DNA from: an uncultured Desulfovibrio sp.
GTDB lineage: Bacteria; Desulfobacterota; Desulfovibrionia; Desulfovibrionales; Desulfovibrionaceae
Length of the DNA stretch: 13,778 nucleotides
Direction: 5' to 3'
NCBI GenBank assembly: GCA_947176055.1
Contig: CAMWPE010000036.1
Span: 1-13,778, forward strand
Each line of letters starts with the position of its first letter. The stretch's first letter is position 1. The notes below the pieces were generated by a model that worked only from the letters and a program-made list of their open reading frames with translations, was not told the origin of the DNA and made no database searches. The position numbers and the translations under genes are program-made. Positions 1 to 6,935 of the stretch are shown piece after piece.

Positions 1-2
1 TC

Positions 3-428
3 GCGGATGCTTTAGGCCAGGAAGGAATTTTGGAAACGGACGCGGACGGGACAACGGTAGAAGCAACTTTTGCCGGAGAAGAAGAATCTGTAAGCAACCC
101 GGAGGACGACGGAAGGCCCGACGGCGCGGAAGTTTTGAGCGAACTGGAAATGGAAGCGCTGGAGGATGAACTCGAGCCCTCGGCGGAGATAGATGGCGAA
201 CCCGCGCCAGTATCGGCGAGACCGGCTCCTGAACCTGGGCAACCAAGCTACGAGGAACTCGACGAAGAATTTTTCCCTCTCGATGAACCGGACGCGGAGA
301 CTCCGCCAACGCCCGCGCCGGAAATTCCGGAAACAATCGGCTCCTCAAAGCCGACGAAACCGATCGCGCCGCCTAAAAATACCGAGCCGCCCGATCCGGC
401 CGCTCTCGCGGAGGGGGGTTTTCTATGA
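3..428 (+). CDS. fliH: Probable FliH, C-terminal part (flagellar export ATPase regulator), 5' end outside window
   Basis: The reading frame is open from the left edge and ends in a TGA that overlaps the fliI start as ATGA, so the two are translationally coupled. Only the last ~140 residues are visible. The first ~25 (ALGQEGILETDADGTTVEAT) resemble the end of the FliH C-terminal domain, where a strand and turn precede a 'V-A-T/S' strand. The remaining ~110 residues form an acidic, proline-rich tail of apparently low structure. In the family, FliH binds FliI, holds it inactive and docks it to the C-ring and export gate in the cytoplasm. The assignment leans on the position directly before fliI as much as on sequence. 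The long acidic tail is atypical for FliH. A TTG at 30 could be called as a start, but the frame continues upstream of it, so I treat this as a 5'-truncated gene. Confidence 0.62.
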   Translation, partial: ADALGQEGILETDADGTTVEATFAGEEESVSNPEDDGRPDGAEVLSELEMEALEDELEPSAEIDGEPAPVSARPAPEPGQPSYEELDEEFFPLDEPDAETPPTPAPEIPETIGSSKPTKPIAPPKNTEPPDPAALAEGGFL

Positions 429-1903
429 AGCTCGATCCCGGGGCTTGCGTCCGACTCTTGCGCCAGACGTCCCCCGCGAAAGTTTACGGCAAAGTCAATA
501 AGGTGGTCGGTCTTGTGGCGGAGGGAGCCGGGTTGCGCGCTCCCCTGGGCGCCGTGTGCCATATGATACCTGAAGGCGAAGGCGAAGGCATCGCCGCGGA
601 AGTAGTCGGTTTCCGTGACAATAATTTGCTTTTCATGCCTTACGGCGATATGCGCGGCATACGACCGGGCAGTCTGATCCGCAACACCAGCCTGCCGCCG
701 GTGTTTCCCGCCGGTCCAGATTTGCTGGGGCGCGCTTTCGACGCTTTCGGATCGCCTCTGGACGCCGGACCCGCGGTAAGTTCCGAAATTTACTCTCCTC
801 CGGTTCCGGCTGGAGACAGCGAGAAGGCGGATTTCGAGAAGCAAATCCAGGCGCAGGCGCCTTTCGTGCCTGACTGGGCGGAAAAAGCCAAAAAATTATG
901 GCAACCGGAGCTGGCGCCGTTGTACACGGATCCCCCCAGCCCTTTAAAAAGACCTCGAATTACCGAGACTCTCGATGTCGGAGTGCGTTGCATCAATAGC
1001 CTTATCACCCTGGGCAAAGGGCAGCGCGTAGGCATTATGGCCGGATCTGGCGTGGGCAAATCCACGCTGATGGGCATGATGGCCCGTTATACAAAGGCCG
1101 ACGTCAACGTAATCGCCCTCATTGGCGAGCGCGGACGCGAGGTGGTCGAATTTATGGAACGCGACCTGGGTCCGGAAGGAATGGCCAGATCCGTGCTCGT
1201 GATAGCTACCTCCGATCAATCGCCTTTGGTGAGGATGAGGGCCGCGTACGCGGCGACCTCCGTTTCCGAATATTTCCGGGACAAGGGCATGGACGTGCTA
1301 TTGATGATGGATTCGGTCACGCGCTTTGCCATGGCGGCGCGGGAAGTGGGACTAGCCATTGGCGAGCCGCCGACAACCAAGGGTTATACGCCATCCGTTT
1401 TCGCGCAGTTGCCAAAGCTCCTGGAGCGGGCGGGACGATCGGAGAAAGGCACGATAACCGGTATTTATACAGTTCTGGTCGATGGCGACGACTTTAACGA
1501 GCCTATCGCGGACTCGGTGCGCTCGATTCTCGACGGCCATATCGTCCTTACCCGCGATCTGGCCGATCAGGGACATTTTCCGGCAATCGACGCTTTGAGA
1601 TCCATCAGCCGTCTGCGTTCGGATATTCTCCCGCGCGAGGACATCCTGGCCGGCCGCGTTGTTACGCGACGAATGAGCGTGTACAGGAAAGTGGAGGATA
1701 TGGTCAATATCGGCGCCTACGCGAAAGGCAGCAACCCGGAGATAGACGAGGCCATCGCGGCCATGCCGGCGATTAACGCTTTCCTATGTCAGGACGTGGG
1801 CGATCCGCAAACCATGGAAGAATCGCTAAAGCAACTTCGCGCTTTGGCTCAGGCGGGCGGCGCGGCCGCGGGTATGCCCGTTCCGCCCAGACAGCAAATT
1901 TGA
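425..1903 (+). CDS. fliI: FliI, flagellum-specific type III export ATPase
   Basis: 492-residue F1-beta-like ATPase that energises export of hook and filament subunits through the flagellar type III apparatus at the cytoplasmic face. Visible landmarks are an N-terminal beta-barrel region (about 1-115), Walker A AGSGVGKST near residues 206-214, the catalytic GERGREV near 234-240, and Walker B VLLMMDSVTR near 291-300. The family block GYTPSVFAQLPKLLERAG follows near 320-337. ATG at 425 is preceded by a GAGGGGGG Shine-Dalgarno (411-418) and overlaps the upstream stop. At 492 residues it is longer than the usual ~435-460. The excess lies at about 119-166, between the barrel and the ATPase core, as a charged stretch rich in E, K, A and P. 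No fliJ follows in the usual fliHIJ order; the next gene is convergent. Function is very secure. Confidence 0.97.
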   Translation: MKLDPGACVRLLRQTSPAKVYGKVNKVVGLVAEGAGLRAPLGAVCHMIPEGEGEGIAAEVVGFRDNNLLFMPYGDMRGIRPGSLIRNTSLPPVFPAGPDLLGRAFDAFGSPLDAGPAVSSEIYSPPVPAGDSEKADFEKQIQAQAPFVPDWAEKAKKLWQPELAPLYTDPPSPLKRPRITETLDVGVRCINSLITLGKGQRVGIMAGSGVGKSTLMGMMARYTKADVNVIALIGERGREVVEFMERDLGPEGMARSVLVIATSDQSPLVRMRAAYAATSVSEYFRDKGMDVLLMMDSVTRFAMAAREVGLAIGEPPTTKGYTPSVFAQLPKLLERAGRSEKGTITGIYTVLVDGDDFNEPIADSVRSILDGHIVLTRDLADQGHFPAIDALRSISRLRSDILPREDILAGRVVTRRMSVYRKVEDMVNIGAYAKGSNPEIDEAIAAMPAINAFLCQDVGDPQTMEESLKQLRALAQAGGAAAGMPVPPRQQI

Positions 1904-2020
1904 CGCGAAGGGCTTTAATAAATCTTCGCTTAAAGGAAATTTAGCGCGACGGCAAGGGGCACAGGAGCGAAATTATTTAACGCTCGTATGGAAAGTTTTG
2001 ATTGGCGAGCTTTAGCTCGC
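1904..2020. other. Convergent intergenic region with small hairpins
   Basis: Short space between the ends of fliI and the convergent regulator gene. It has several modest inverted repeats: GCGAAG/CTTCGC (1905-1910 and 1924-1929), GAGCG/CGCTC (1965-1969 and 1981-1985), and a perfect six-pair GCGAGC/GCTCGC hairpin with a four-base loop (2005-2020), in which the regulator's TAA stop lies in the loop. None is followed by a clear T-run, so I cannot call an intrinsic terminator with confidence. No gene is visible here. Confidence 0.35.
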
Positions 2021-3508
2021 GTCGCCGCGAAAAGCCTTGCAATTCAGGGCGTATTTTTTCGCGCGCAAGCCCATGATTCTTTCGGTCAGGCCAAGAGCGG
2101 CGGCGGCTTTTTTCATATTGCCTCCGTTGTCCCGGAGAGCGTCCAAAAGGCAATCTTTTTCCAGACGGTCCAGCTTTTCGCGCAAGGTTTCCCTGGCGCG
2201 CGCGTCTTTTCGGGTCCTGTTTTCGCGGGACTCCGCGGGAAGATAATCGGGAAAGAGCGCATTGCCGGAACCGAGGAGTAGCCAGGCCCGCTCCATGCAG
2301 TTCTCCAGCTCGCGCGCGTTTCCAGGCCACGCGTAGTTTTGCAGGATCTCCATCGCGTCGGGGGAAAGTCTGGGCGGAGCTTTGCCGTCGCGGGCGGCGC
2401 AACGTTTGAGAAAGAATATGGCCAGTGGCAGGATGTCTTCCTTTCTTTCGCGCAAGGGTGGCAGACGGATGGGAAAAACATTCAGCCTGTAATATAGATC
2501 CCCGCGAAAAGTTCCGGCTTCGACCATCGCGGCGAGATTGCGGTTGGTAGCCGCGATTAACCGGATATCAACCCGCCGGGTACGCGCGCTTCCCAGGGGC
2601 TCGAATGATTTGTCCCGCAGGGCGCGCAATAATTTGGCCTGGGCCAGGAGGGGCAATTCGCCTATTTCATCCAGGAACAGGGTTCCGCCGTCCGCAAGTT
2701 CGAATCGTCCCTTGCGCGGACTGTCCGCTCCGGTAAAAGCTCCGCGCTCATGGCCAAAAAGCTCGCTCTCGATGAGATTTACCGGCAAAGCGGCGCAATC
2801 AAGGGAAACAAAAGGCTTCGAAGCGCGCGGGCTGCTTTCGTGTATGGCGCGCGGCGCGAGTTCTTTGCCTGTGCCCGACTCGCCAAGAAGCAGGACGGTC
2901 GTCGCCGAGGGCGCGACTATACGGATTTGATCGTAAACCTGCCTGATGGCGGGAGAGAGCATGCCGGCCGCGCGGGCAAAGGCGGTTTTGTCGGATCCGC
3001 GCTCTTTGCGCGCCGCGCTTTCGCCGACGATTCGCGCGAGGAGAGAGGCGGCGATGGCAACGAAGCGCGTTTCTTCGTCGAGTTTTCGCGACGCGTCTTC
3101 GGGAAATTCTATGGAAAGCGCGCCCACGGCTTCGCCGCGCGATTTGATTGGGACGCAAACGAATGACGCGCTTTCGCGAGTCAGATCCCGGCGACAGGCG
3201 CGGTTGAGGAATAGCGGCTCGCGGCTGACGTCCGCTACGCCAATGGACTCGCCATGCGCGACAACCGCTCCCGTCACTCCTTCGCCCGGCGCGTACGCGC
3301 CCCGCTCGCGCTCGATGGCATTTAGACCGTAAGCGGCTTCTATGCGAATCTGGCCGTCGTCGGGATCGATCAGGGTTACGACGCAACGGGAGAGCGCCCT
3401 GCCCTTGGCGAGCGTTTTGAGGAAGGAGTCGAGGACGACGGGCAAATCCCGCGCGTCGTCCAGAATCGCGGCCAGTTCGCGCAAAAGATCCAGAGAATCG
3501 GCGGGCAT
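2012..3508 (-). CDS. Sigma-54-dependent transcriptional activator, GAF-AAA+-HTH (NifA-like architecture)
   Basis: 498-residue bacterial enhancer-binding protein. An N-terminal GAF domain (about 10-160) stands where a receiver domain would be in a two-component regulator, so activity is probably set by a ligand or protein partner. The AAA+ domain has Walker A GESGTGKE (209-216), the sigma-54-contacting loop GAFTGA (256-261), Walker B GGTLFLDE (274-281), arginine-containing RGDLYYRLNVFPIRLPPLRER (335-355) and WPGNARELEN (394-403). A Fis-type helix-turn-helix lies at about 464-488 (GNMKKAAAALGLTERIMG). GAF-AAA-HTH is the arrangement of NifA and related activators, but the target cannot be read from the sequence, so no symbol is given. 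Walker A is followed by ELAPRAIH, where the family normally has ELVARAIH or ELIARAIH; the proline within that helix is odd. The start at 3508 has no clear Shine-Dalgarno and lies just behind a terminator. Confidence 0.9.
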   Translation of the reverse strand: MPADSLDLLRELAAILDDARDLPVVLDSFLKTLAKGRALSRCVVTLIDPDDGQIRIEAAYGLNAIERERGAYAPGEGVTGAVVAHGESIGVADVSREPLFLNRACRRDLTRESASFVCVPIKSRGEAVGALSIEFPEDASRKLDEETRFVAIAASLLARIVGESAARKERGSDKTAFARAAGMLSPAIRQVYDQIRIVAPSATTVLLLGESGTGKELAPRAIHESSPRASKPFVSLDCAALPVNLIESELFGHERGAFTGADSPRKGRFELADGGTLFLDEIGELPLLAQAKLLRALRDKSFEPLGSARTRRVDIRLIAATNRNLAAMVEAGTFRGDLYYRLNVFPIRLPPLRERKEDILPLAIFFLKRCAARDGKAPPRLSPDAMEILQNYAWPGNARELENCMERAWLLLGSGNALFPDYLPAESRENRTRKDARARETLREKLDRLEKDCLLDALRDNGGNMKKAAAALGLTERIMGLRAKKYALNCKAFRGDAS

Positions 3509-3519
3509 CGCCGGACGCG

Positions 3520-3541
3520 AAAAAGGCGGTCAGAGACCGCC
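3520..3541 (-). terminator. Rho-independent terminator of the small-protein gene
   Basis: Read on the minus strand: a perfect seven-pair stem GGCGGTC / GACCGCC with a TCT loop (3541 down to 3525), followed directly by five T. It starts eight bases after the TAA of the 114-residue gene. It is a textbook intrinsic terminator. The next gene in the same direction begins only 11 bases beyond the T-run. Confidence 0.88.
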
Positions 3542-3549
3542 GGATAAAT

Positions 3550-3894
3550 TTATTTAGTAATGAGGCCGCTGGGGCTGGCCGGATCCGCGCCGCTTCCAAA
3601 TTGCAATTTGCCAAGGCCGCCGGAAACGGTCAGGTTTGTGCAGGCTTCGATATATTTATCCTGCAATTCTTTAGGAGTGTTGGAATAACGGTAAAGAAAG
3701 AATTTGCCGTCGATGACGCCGGTAAAATCGGACTCGAAAGGATAGCCGAAAGGCAACATCATCATCTGCACTCCCTGTTGCGAGGGAATGGTCTGGATAG
3801 CGGCCACATCGTTGAGGCTGTCGCTGTCTTCCTGATATTTGCCGATAACGAGTTCGCCCGTAACCAGTTTCATCAAGCGGATATCGTAGGCCAT
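3550..3894 (-). CDS. Small conserved-looking protein with possible Sm-like (LSm) beta-barrel fold
   Basis: 114 residues, no signal peptide, membrane segment or cysteine-rich motif obvious apart from a single Cys. ATG at 3894 has a strong AAGGAG Shine-Dalgarno six bases upstream. I do not recognise a named family. The N-terminus (IRLMKLVTGELVIGKYQED) followed by a short loop, a VAAIQTIP-like strand, GVQMMMLPFGYPF, and later a Y-x-Y and KELQDKYIEACTNL helix resembles small Sm-like barrel proteins of the 'K-L-x-x-G-E-x-I-G-x-V' type. That is pattern memory, not a match I can verify. It is transcribed alone, with its own promoter candidate and terminator, and diverges from rnc. If the Sm-like reading is right, an RNA-related role beside RNase III would be attractive, but this is inference only. 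Confidence 0.75.
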   Translation of the reverse strand: MAYDIRLMKLVTGELVIGKYQEDSDSLNDVAAIQTIPSQQGVQMMMLPFGYPFESDFTGVIDGKFFLYRYSNTPKELQDKYIEACTNLTVSGGLGKLQFGSGADPASPSGLITK

Positions 3895-3926
3895 GAAGAT
3901 CTCCTTCTTTAAATTGACTTCTCATT

Positions 3927-3955
3927 CAGGTAAATTCCTTATTGGCTTGTGTCAA
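3927..3955 (-). promoter_or_regulatory. Candidate sigma-70 type promoter for the small-protein gene
   Basis: On the minus strand a perfect -35 hexamer TTGACA (3955-3950) is followed after 16-17 bases by TTACCT/TACCTG (about 3933-3927), a poor -10. The site lies about 33 bases upstream of the start codon at 3894. The -35 is convincing and the -10 is weak. On the opposite strand TTGACT at 3914-3919 could serve rnc, but no good -10 follows it. Confidence 0.42.
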
Positions 3956-4005
3956 GCGCTCCGCCGGACGGACGACAATAAATTTCGCTAAATAACGGAG
4001 AAAAT

Positions 4006-4728
4006 ATGGATAAGACAGGGGTCAAAGGATTAGCGGACGCGCTGGCTTTTATTGAGGAAAAATTCGGATATAGATTCCGCAATCCCCATTTGCTGGAGAG
4101 GGCGCTGACTCATTCCTCCCGGGCTAACGAATCAGGGCGGAGCGAATGGCATAACGAAAGGCAGGAATTTTTGGGAGACGCGGTTCTGGAGCTATGCCTG
4201 TCCGAATATCTGTATATCCGGTTTCCCGACGCTCGGGAAGGGGAGCTGACGCGCATGCGGGCGCGCCTGGCGAGCGGCGAGAATCTGTTTGCCCTGGCCC
4301 GCGAACTGGGTCTGGATCAATACGTCCGGCTGGGCGCCGGCGAAGAAAAACAGGGAGGCAGGGGACGGCAAAGCGTGGTAAGCGACGCGCTGGAAGCCGC
4401 GCTGGGAGCCATATACGAGGACGGCGGCTACGATGCCGCGCGACAAAGCGTAGGGAAAATATTTTCCGGACAGTGGCCGCGACAGCCGCTGAAGAAACAA
4501 AAAAGGGACCACAAGTCCCTGTTGCAGCAAATTTGCCAGAATCTATATCGCGCCGCTCCGGTTTACGCGCTGGAAAACGCGAGCGGAGCCGAACACGCTA
4601 GAATTTTTGAAGTCAGCGTTCGTCTGCCCGACGGGCGAAAATTCCGCGCGAGCAACACCGGTCGCAAAAAGGCCGAACAGGACGCGGCCGCGGAGGCCAT
4701 CGCCGTTCTAAAAAGAGAAAACCCATAA
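4006..4728 (+). CDS. rnc: Ribonuclease III
   Basis: 240-residue double-strand-specific endoribonuclease that processes rRNA precursors and structured transcripts in the cytoplasm. The catalytic domain (about 10-155) carries the signature NERQEFLGDAVLE at 50-62. By alignment to the known enzyme the metal ligands and catalytic residues are E51, E54, D58, E78, D127 and E130, all present. A double-stranded RNA-binding domain occupies about 168-237, ending in KKAEQDAAAEAI. The length is normal for the family. ATG at 4006 follows CGGAG with five bases between. The gene stands alone, divergent from the small-protein gene and convergent with the flagellin gene; era or lepB, often next to rnc elsewhere, are not here. 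All key residues are intact, so the call is secure. Confidence 0.97.
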   Translation: MDKTGVKGLADALAFIEEKFGYRFRNPHLLERALTHSSRANESGRSEWHNERQEFLGDAVLELCLSEYLYIRFPDAREGELTRMRARLASGENLFALARELGLDQYVRLGAGEEKQGGRGRQSVVSDALEAALGAIYEDGGYDAARQSVGKIFSGQWPRQPLKKQKRDHKSLLQQICQNLYRAAPVYALENASGAEHARIFEVSVRLPDGRKFRASNTGRKKAEQDAAAEAIAVLKRENP

Positions 4729-4733
4729 TATTT

Positions 4734-4770
4734 CAGGGCGGTTCGCGGTGTAGCGCCCGCGCCTGATTTT
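4734..4770 (+). terminator. Possible terminator of rnc
   Basis: Six bases after the rnc stop the sequence CAGGGCGG (4734-4741) can pair with CCGCGCCTG (4757-4765) with one bulged base. A short inner CGC/GCG pairing (4744-4746 with 4753-4755) adds to the stem, and ATTTTG follows. The stem is imperfect and the T-run short, so this is only plausible. Confidence 0.38.
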
Positions 4771-4835
4771 GAATTATGGGTATATAAAGATTTCATTGTT
4801 TCAACCGGATCCGCCGCGGGACCATTTTTAGACGA

Positions 4836-4855
4836 GGCCCGACGCCCGTCGGGCC
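4836..4855 (-). terminator. Stem-loop ending the flagellin transcript
   Basis: Perfect eight-pair inverted repeat GGCCCGAC / GTCGGGCC with a four-base loop, 36 bases past the flagellin stop. In the flagellin direction it is followed by TCGTCT, a weak T-tract; on the other strand by CTGTCTTT. It could end transcription from both sides of this convergent junction. Confidence 0.6.
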
Positions 4856-4891
4856 CTGTCTTTGGTCTGCCACAGCCGCTTTCAGTCAGTC

Positions 4892-5833
4892 TTATCCGCC
4901 AATGAGCTGCATGGCCATCTGGGGCAAGGAATTCGCCTGGCCAAGCATGGCTACCGCTGACTGAGTAAGGATCTGGTTGCGGACGAACTGGGTCATTTCA
5001 GTCGCCACGTCCACATCCGAAATTCTGGATTCGGCGGCCTGCAGGTTTTCGGCCTGCACGTTGAGATTTGTGATGGTGTTTTCCAGGCGATTCTGCATGG
5101 CGCCAAGGTGCGCGCGAATCTTGTCCTTGGAAACAATGGCGTTGTTGATGCCTACGAGAGCCTTCTGGGCGGCTTCCTGAGTGGACACGGTGTAGCCGTC
5201 GGAGTCGATTCCGGCCTGATTGCCCACGCCCAGGGCGGAGGCGGTGCAGTCGCCGATGGTTACGTAGTAATAGTCTTCCGCGGAATCGTTGCCGGTGCCA
5301 AAGTGGATCTTCATCTTGCCGGTGGAGTTCAAATCGACGGATCCGTCAGCCTTCTTGCCGTCGCCATTAGGTCCGGCGCTCGCTCCGTCGCCTTTATGCG
5401 CTCCGGACAGGGAGCCGTCGAGCAATTTGATGCCGTTGAAGTCGGTGGCGTTGGCGATACGGGTGATTTCCGAAGCCATCGCCTGATATTCGGACTCGAT
5501 CATCAGACGCTGGGTCGAGTCGTATGTGCCCGTGGCGGCCTGTTCGGCAAGCTCTTTCAGGCGAATAAGTTTTTCGTCAATTACGCCCAGCGCGCCGTCG
5601 GCGGTCTGGATCATGGAGATGGCGTCGTTGGCGTTGCGGGCGCCCTGTTGCAAGGCGGCTATATCGGCGCGCTGCAATTCGCGGATCGCGAGACCGGCGG
5701 CGTCGTCGGCGGCGCTGTTGATGCGCATGCCGGAAGAAAGACGCTGGGTGGAAGTCTGCAGACGGCCATAATGCTGATTGAGAGTTCTAGCTGTGTTAGC
5801 GGCCATAAGGTTATTGTTGACGACCAAAGACAT
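4892..5833 (-). CDS. fliC: Flagellin (filament subunit)
   Basis: 313-residue flagellin. The N-terminal D0/D1 part (1 to ~140) begins SLVVNNNLMAANTARTLNQ and contains the conserved RLSSGMRINSAADDAAGLAI (31-50). The C-terminal D1/D0 part (about 215-313) ends in LGQANSLPQMAMQLIGG. The intervening variable domain is short, about 70 residues, and faces outward in the filament. The ~88-103 region (RLKELAEQAATGT) matches the D1 site that TLR5 recognises in other flagellins. The start at 5833 follows AGGAGG; an in-frame start 14 codons earlier (5875) lies upstream of that site and is rejected. A sigma-54 promoter precedes it. Cys196 in the variable region is unusual, since flagellins mostly lack cysteine. 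It could equally be named flaA or flaB; no FlaG- or FliD-like gene is adjacent in the window. Confidence 0.96.
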   Translation of the reverse strand: MSLVVNNNLMAANTARTLNQHYGRLQTSTQRLSSGMRINSAADDAAGLAIRELQRADIAALQQGARNANDAISMIQTADGALGVIDEKLIRLKELAEQAATGTYDSTQRLMIESEYQAMASEITRIANATDFNGIKLLDGSLSGAHKGDGASAGPNGDGKKADGSVDLNSTGKMKIHFGTGNDSAEDYYYVTIGDCTASALGVGNQAGIDSDGYTVSTQEAAQKALVGINNAIVSKDKIRAHLGAMQNRLENTITNLNVQAENLQAAESRISDVDVATEMTQFVRNQILTQSAVAMLGQANSLPQMAMQLIGG

Positions 5834-5878
5834 ATCAATTTCCTCCTGGGGTGGTTGTTTTAGCTGTGCCCCCATTGT

Positions 5879-5894
5879 TGCAACGCATATGCCA
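5879..5894 (-). promoter_or_regulatory. Sigma-54 (-24/-12) promoter of the flagellin gene
   Basis: On the minus strand TGGCAT (5894-5889), five bases, then TTGCA (5883-5879), against the consensus TGGCAC-N5-TTGCA/T. Only the last base of the -24 box differs, and the GG/GC pair has correct spacing. The predicted start is near 5868, giving a leader of about 35 bases that contains the AGGAGG site before the flagellin ATG. Confidence 0.85.
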
Positions 5895-5906
5895 AAACAA
5901 TTTAAG

Positions 5907-5918
5907 CTAATTAATTAG
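5907..5918. promoter_or_regulatory. Perfect AT-rich palindrome upstream of flagellin promoter
   Basis: CTAATTAATTAG, a perfect 12-base palindrome within an AT-rich stretch (about 5890-5945), lies just upstream of the -24 box and between the promoter and the repeated motifs at 5947-6026. Its position suits a DNA-bending or regulator site, but no known consensus is matched. Confidence 0.3.
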
Positions 5919-5946
5919 GTATATTATTGAAAAAGCCCAATTTAAT

Positions 5947-6026
5947 GGCAAGATTTGCCCGGTAAATCAGTCGATTTTTTGGCAAAGATTTCCCGCGCGA
6001 AACGCGGTTTTGGCCAGATTTTCCGG
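5947..6026. promoter_or_regulatory. Three repeated inverted motifs, candidate enhancer (UAS) for the flagellin sigma-54 promoter
   Basis: GGCAAGATTTGCC (5947-5959, a perfect 5+5 inverted repeat), GGCAAAGATTTCCC (5981-5994) and GGCCAGATTTTCCGG (6012-6026) share the pattern GGC-n-AGATTT-n-C. They start 34 and 31 bases apart, about three helical turns. Their centres are roughly 60 to 125 bases upstream of the -24 box, the usual range for sites of sigma-54 activators. Confidence 0.5.
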
Positions 6027-6029
6027 CGC

Positions 6030-6935
6030 CTGGGACTAGTTAAAGCGCCTCGCGCGAGAAGCGCGACGCTAGTCGGCAACATTACAACGTGGGAGGACGG
6101 CTCAAGAGTCCATGGCAAAGCGACGAAACCGCGCGATACAGACAAAACCCGCCTGATACCTGGATTCCGCGCGGGAAAGTCCTTTTGACGCGGAAAGGAG
6201 GGGCGCGAAAGAACGACGTTCTCGGGCCATGGCGACGAGCAACGAAGCCTTTAGAAGCCAGGAACGCCGTTTTGCGCCGTTGCGGCCGGACGACGACCTT
6301 TCCGGCAAATCTGGCCTCGCTAGCGGGGTCCAACCTGACCCGGACGCATGGCGGCTTTTTCCGCCTCCGGTCGCGCTTCCGAAAGAATCCCGCCGCAAAA
6401 CGCTCCCGCAAGAATTGCCATAGGGCGACGTCATTAAAAAATAGTCCTCGCTATGACGGCTTTCTCAAAAATGTCCTCGGGAAGTTTATCTCAATAATGA
6501 ATCGTTTTTTAGGCAAATGATAATTTATAGATAATGGGCTAAAACGGGATGAGTCGCTTGCCAAAAACATGCGGGGAAATAATCGGGCTTCGGAGTTGAT
6601 AGATTGATTCAAAATTTTGACGCCATTTGAAAAAACGCCGATCCCGCGAGCCTGAACCAATTCGTCATGGGACGGTATTCGCGGCTATTTATACGCGCGG
6701 CGGTTATTAACGACAAACGCGCGCTTCAACATCGCCTGAACAATCGCGTCGCGTATGGGTAATCGATGCCTGAAAAAACGCGCGGAAGCGTCAGAGACGA
6801 AAACAAGGCCGGAAGCGGCGGCGCTTTTTGCCGCGCGGAGCGAAAGTTCGCCATGAGACGATCGCTTTTTTCACGCCTTATTGGAGTGGAGCGGAGAAGA
6901 GGCTAATCCAGGCTAAGGAAAGGCGTTTAAAACAG
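6030..6935. other. Long stretch with no recognisable gene
   Basis: About 0.9 kb between the flagellin control region and the hook-operon terminator. The open frames here (for example 6089-6520 plus and 6082-6411 minus) are arginine-rich, overlap on opposite strands, lack a ribosome binding site and resemble no family I know. The left part (to ~6430) is GC-rich with several hairpins: TTCCGCG/CGCGGAA at 6165-6171 and 6189-6195, and GGCGG/CCGCC at 6350-6365. The right part is more AT-rich, with a near-repeat AAAAATAGTCCTCG / AAAAATGTCCTCG (about 6437-6480). No tRNA, CRISPR or insertion sequence is seen. It may be the remains of a lost gene, a long regulatory region, or hold an unannotated RNA. 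Confidence 0.5.

Noticed and set aside
5108..5863. 251-residue open frame opposite the flagellin gene
   Set aside because: Shadow of the flagellin codons in the antisense frame; no start signal and no recognisable domain.
4892..5875. Flagellin start 14 codons upstream (MGAQLKQPPQEEID...)
   Set aside because: The AGGAGG site lies after this start and before the SLVVNNN start, and flagellins begin with the latter, so 5833 is the real start.
6089..6520. 143-residue arginine-rich frame in the gap
   Set aside because: Overlaps equally long frames on the other strand, has no Shine-Dalgarno and no family pattern; a stop-poor GC-rich region gives such frames by chance.
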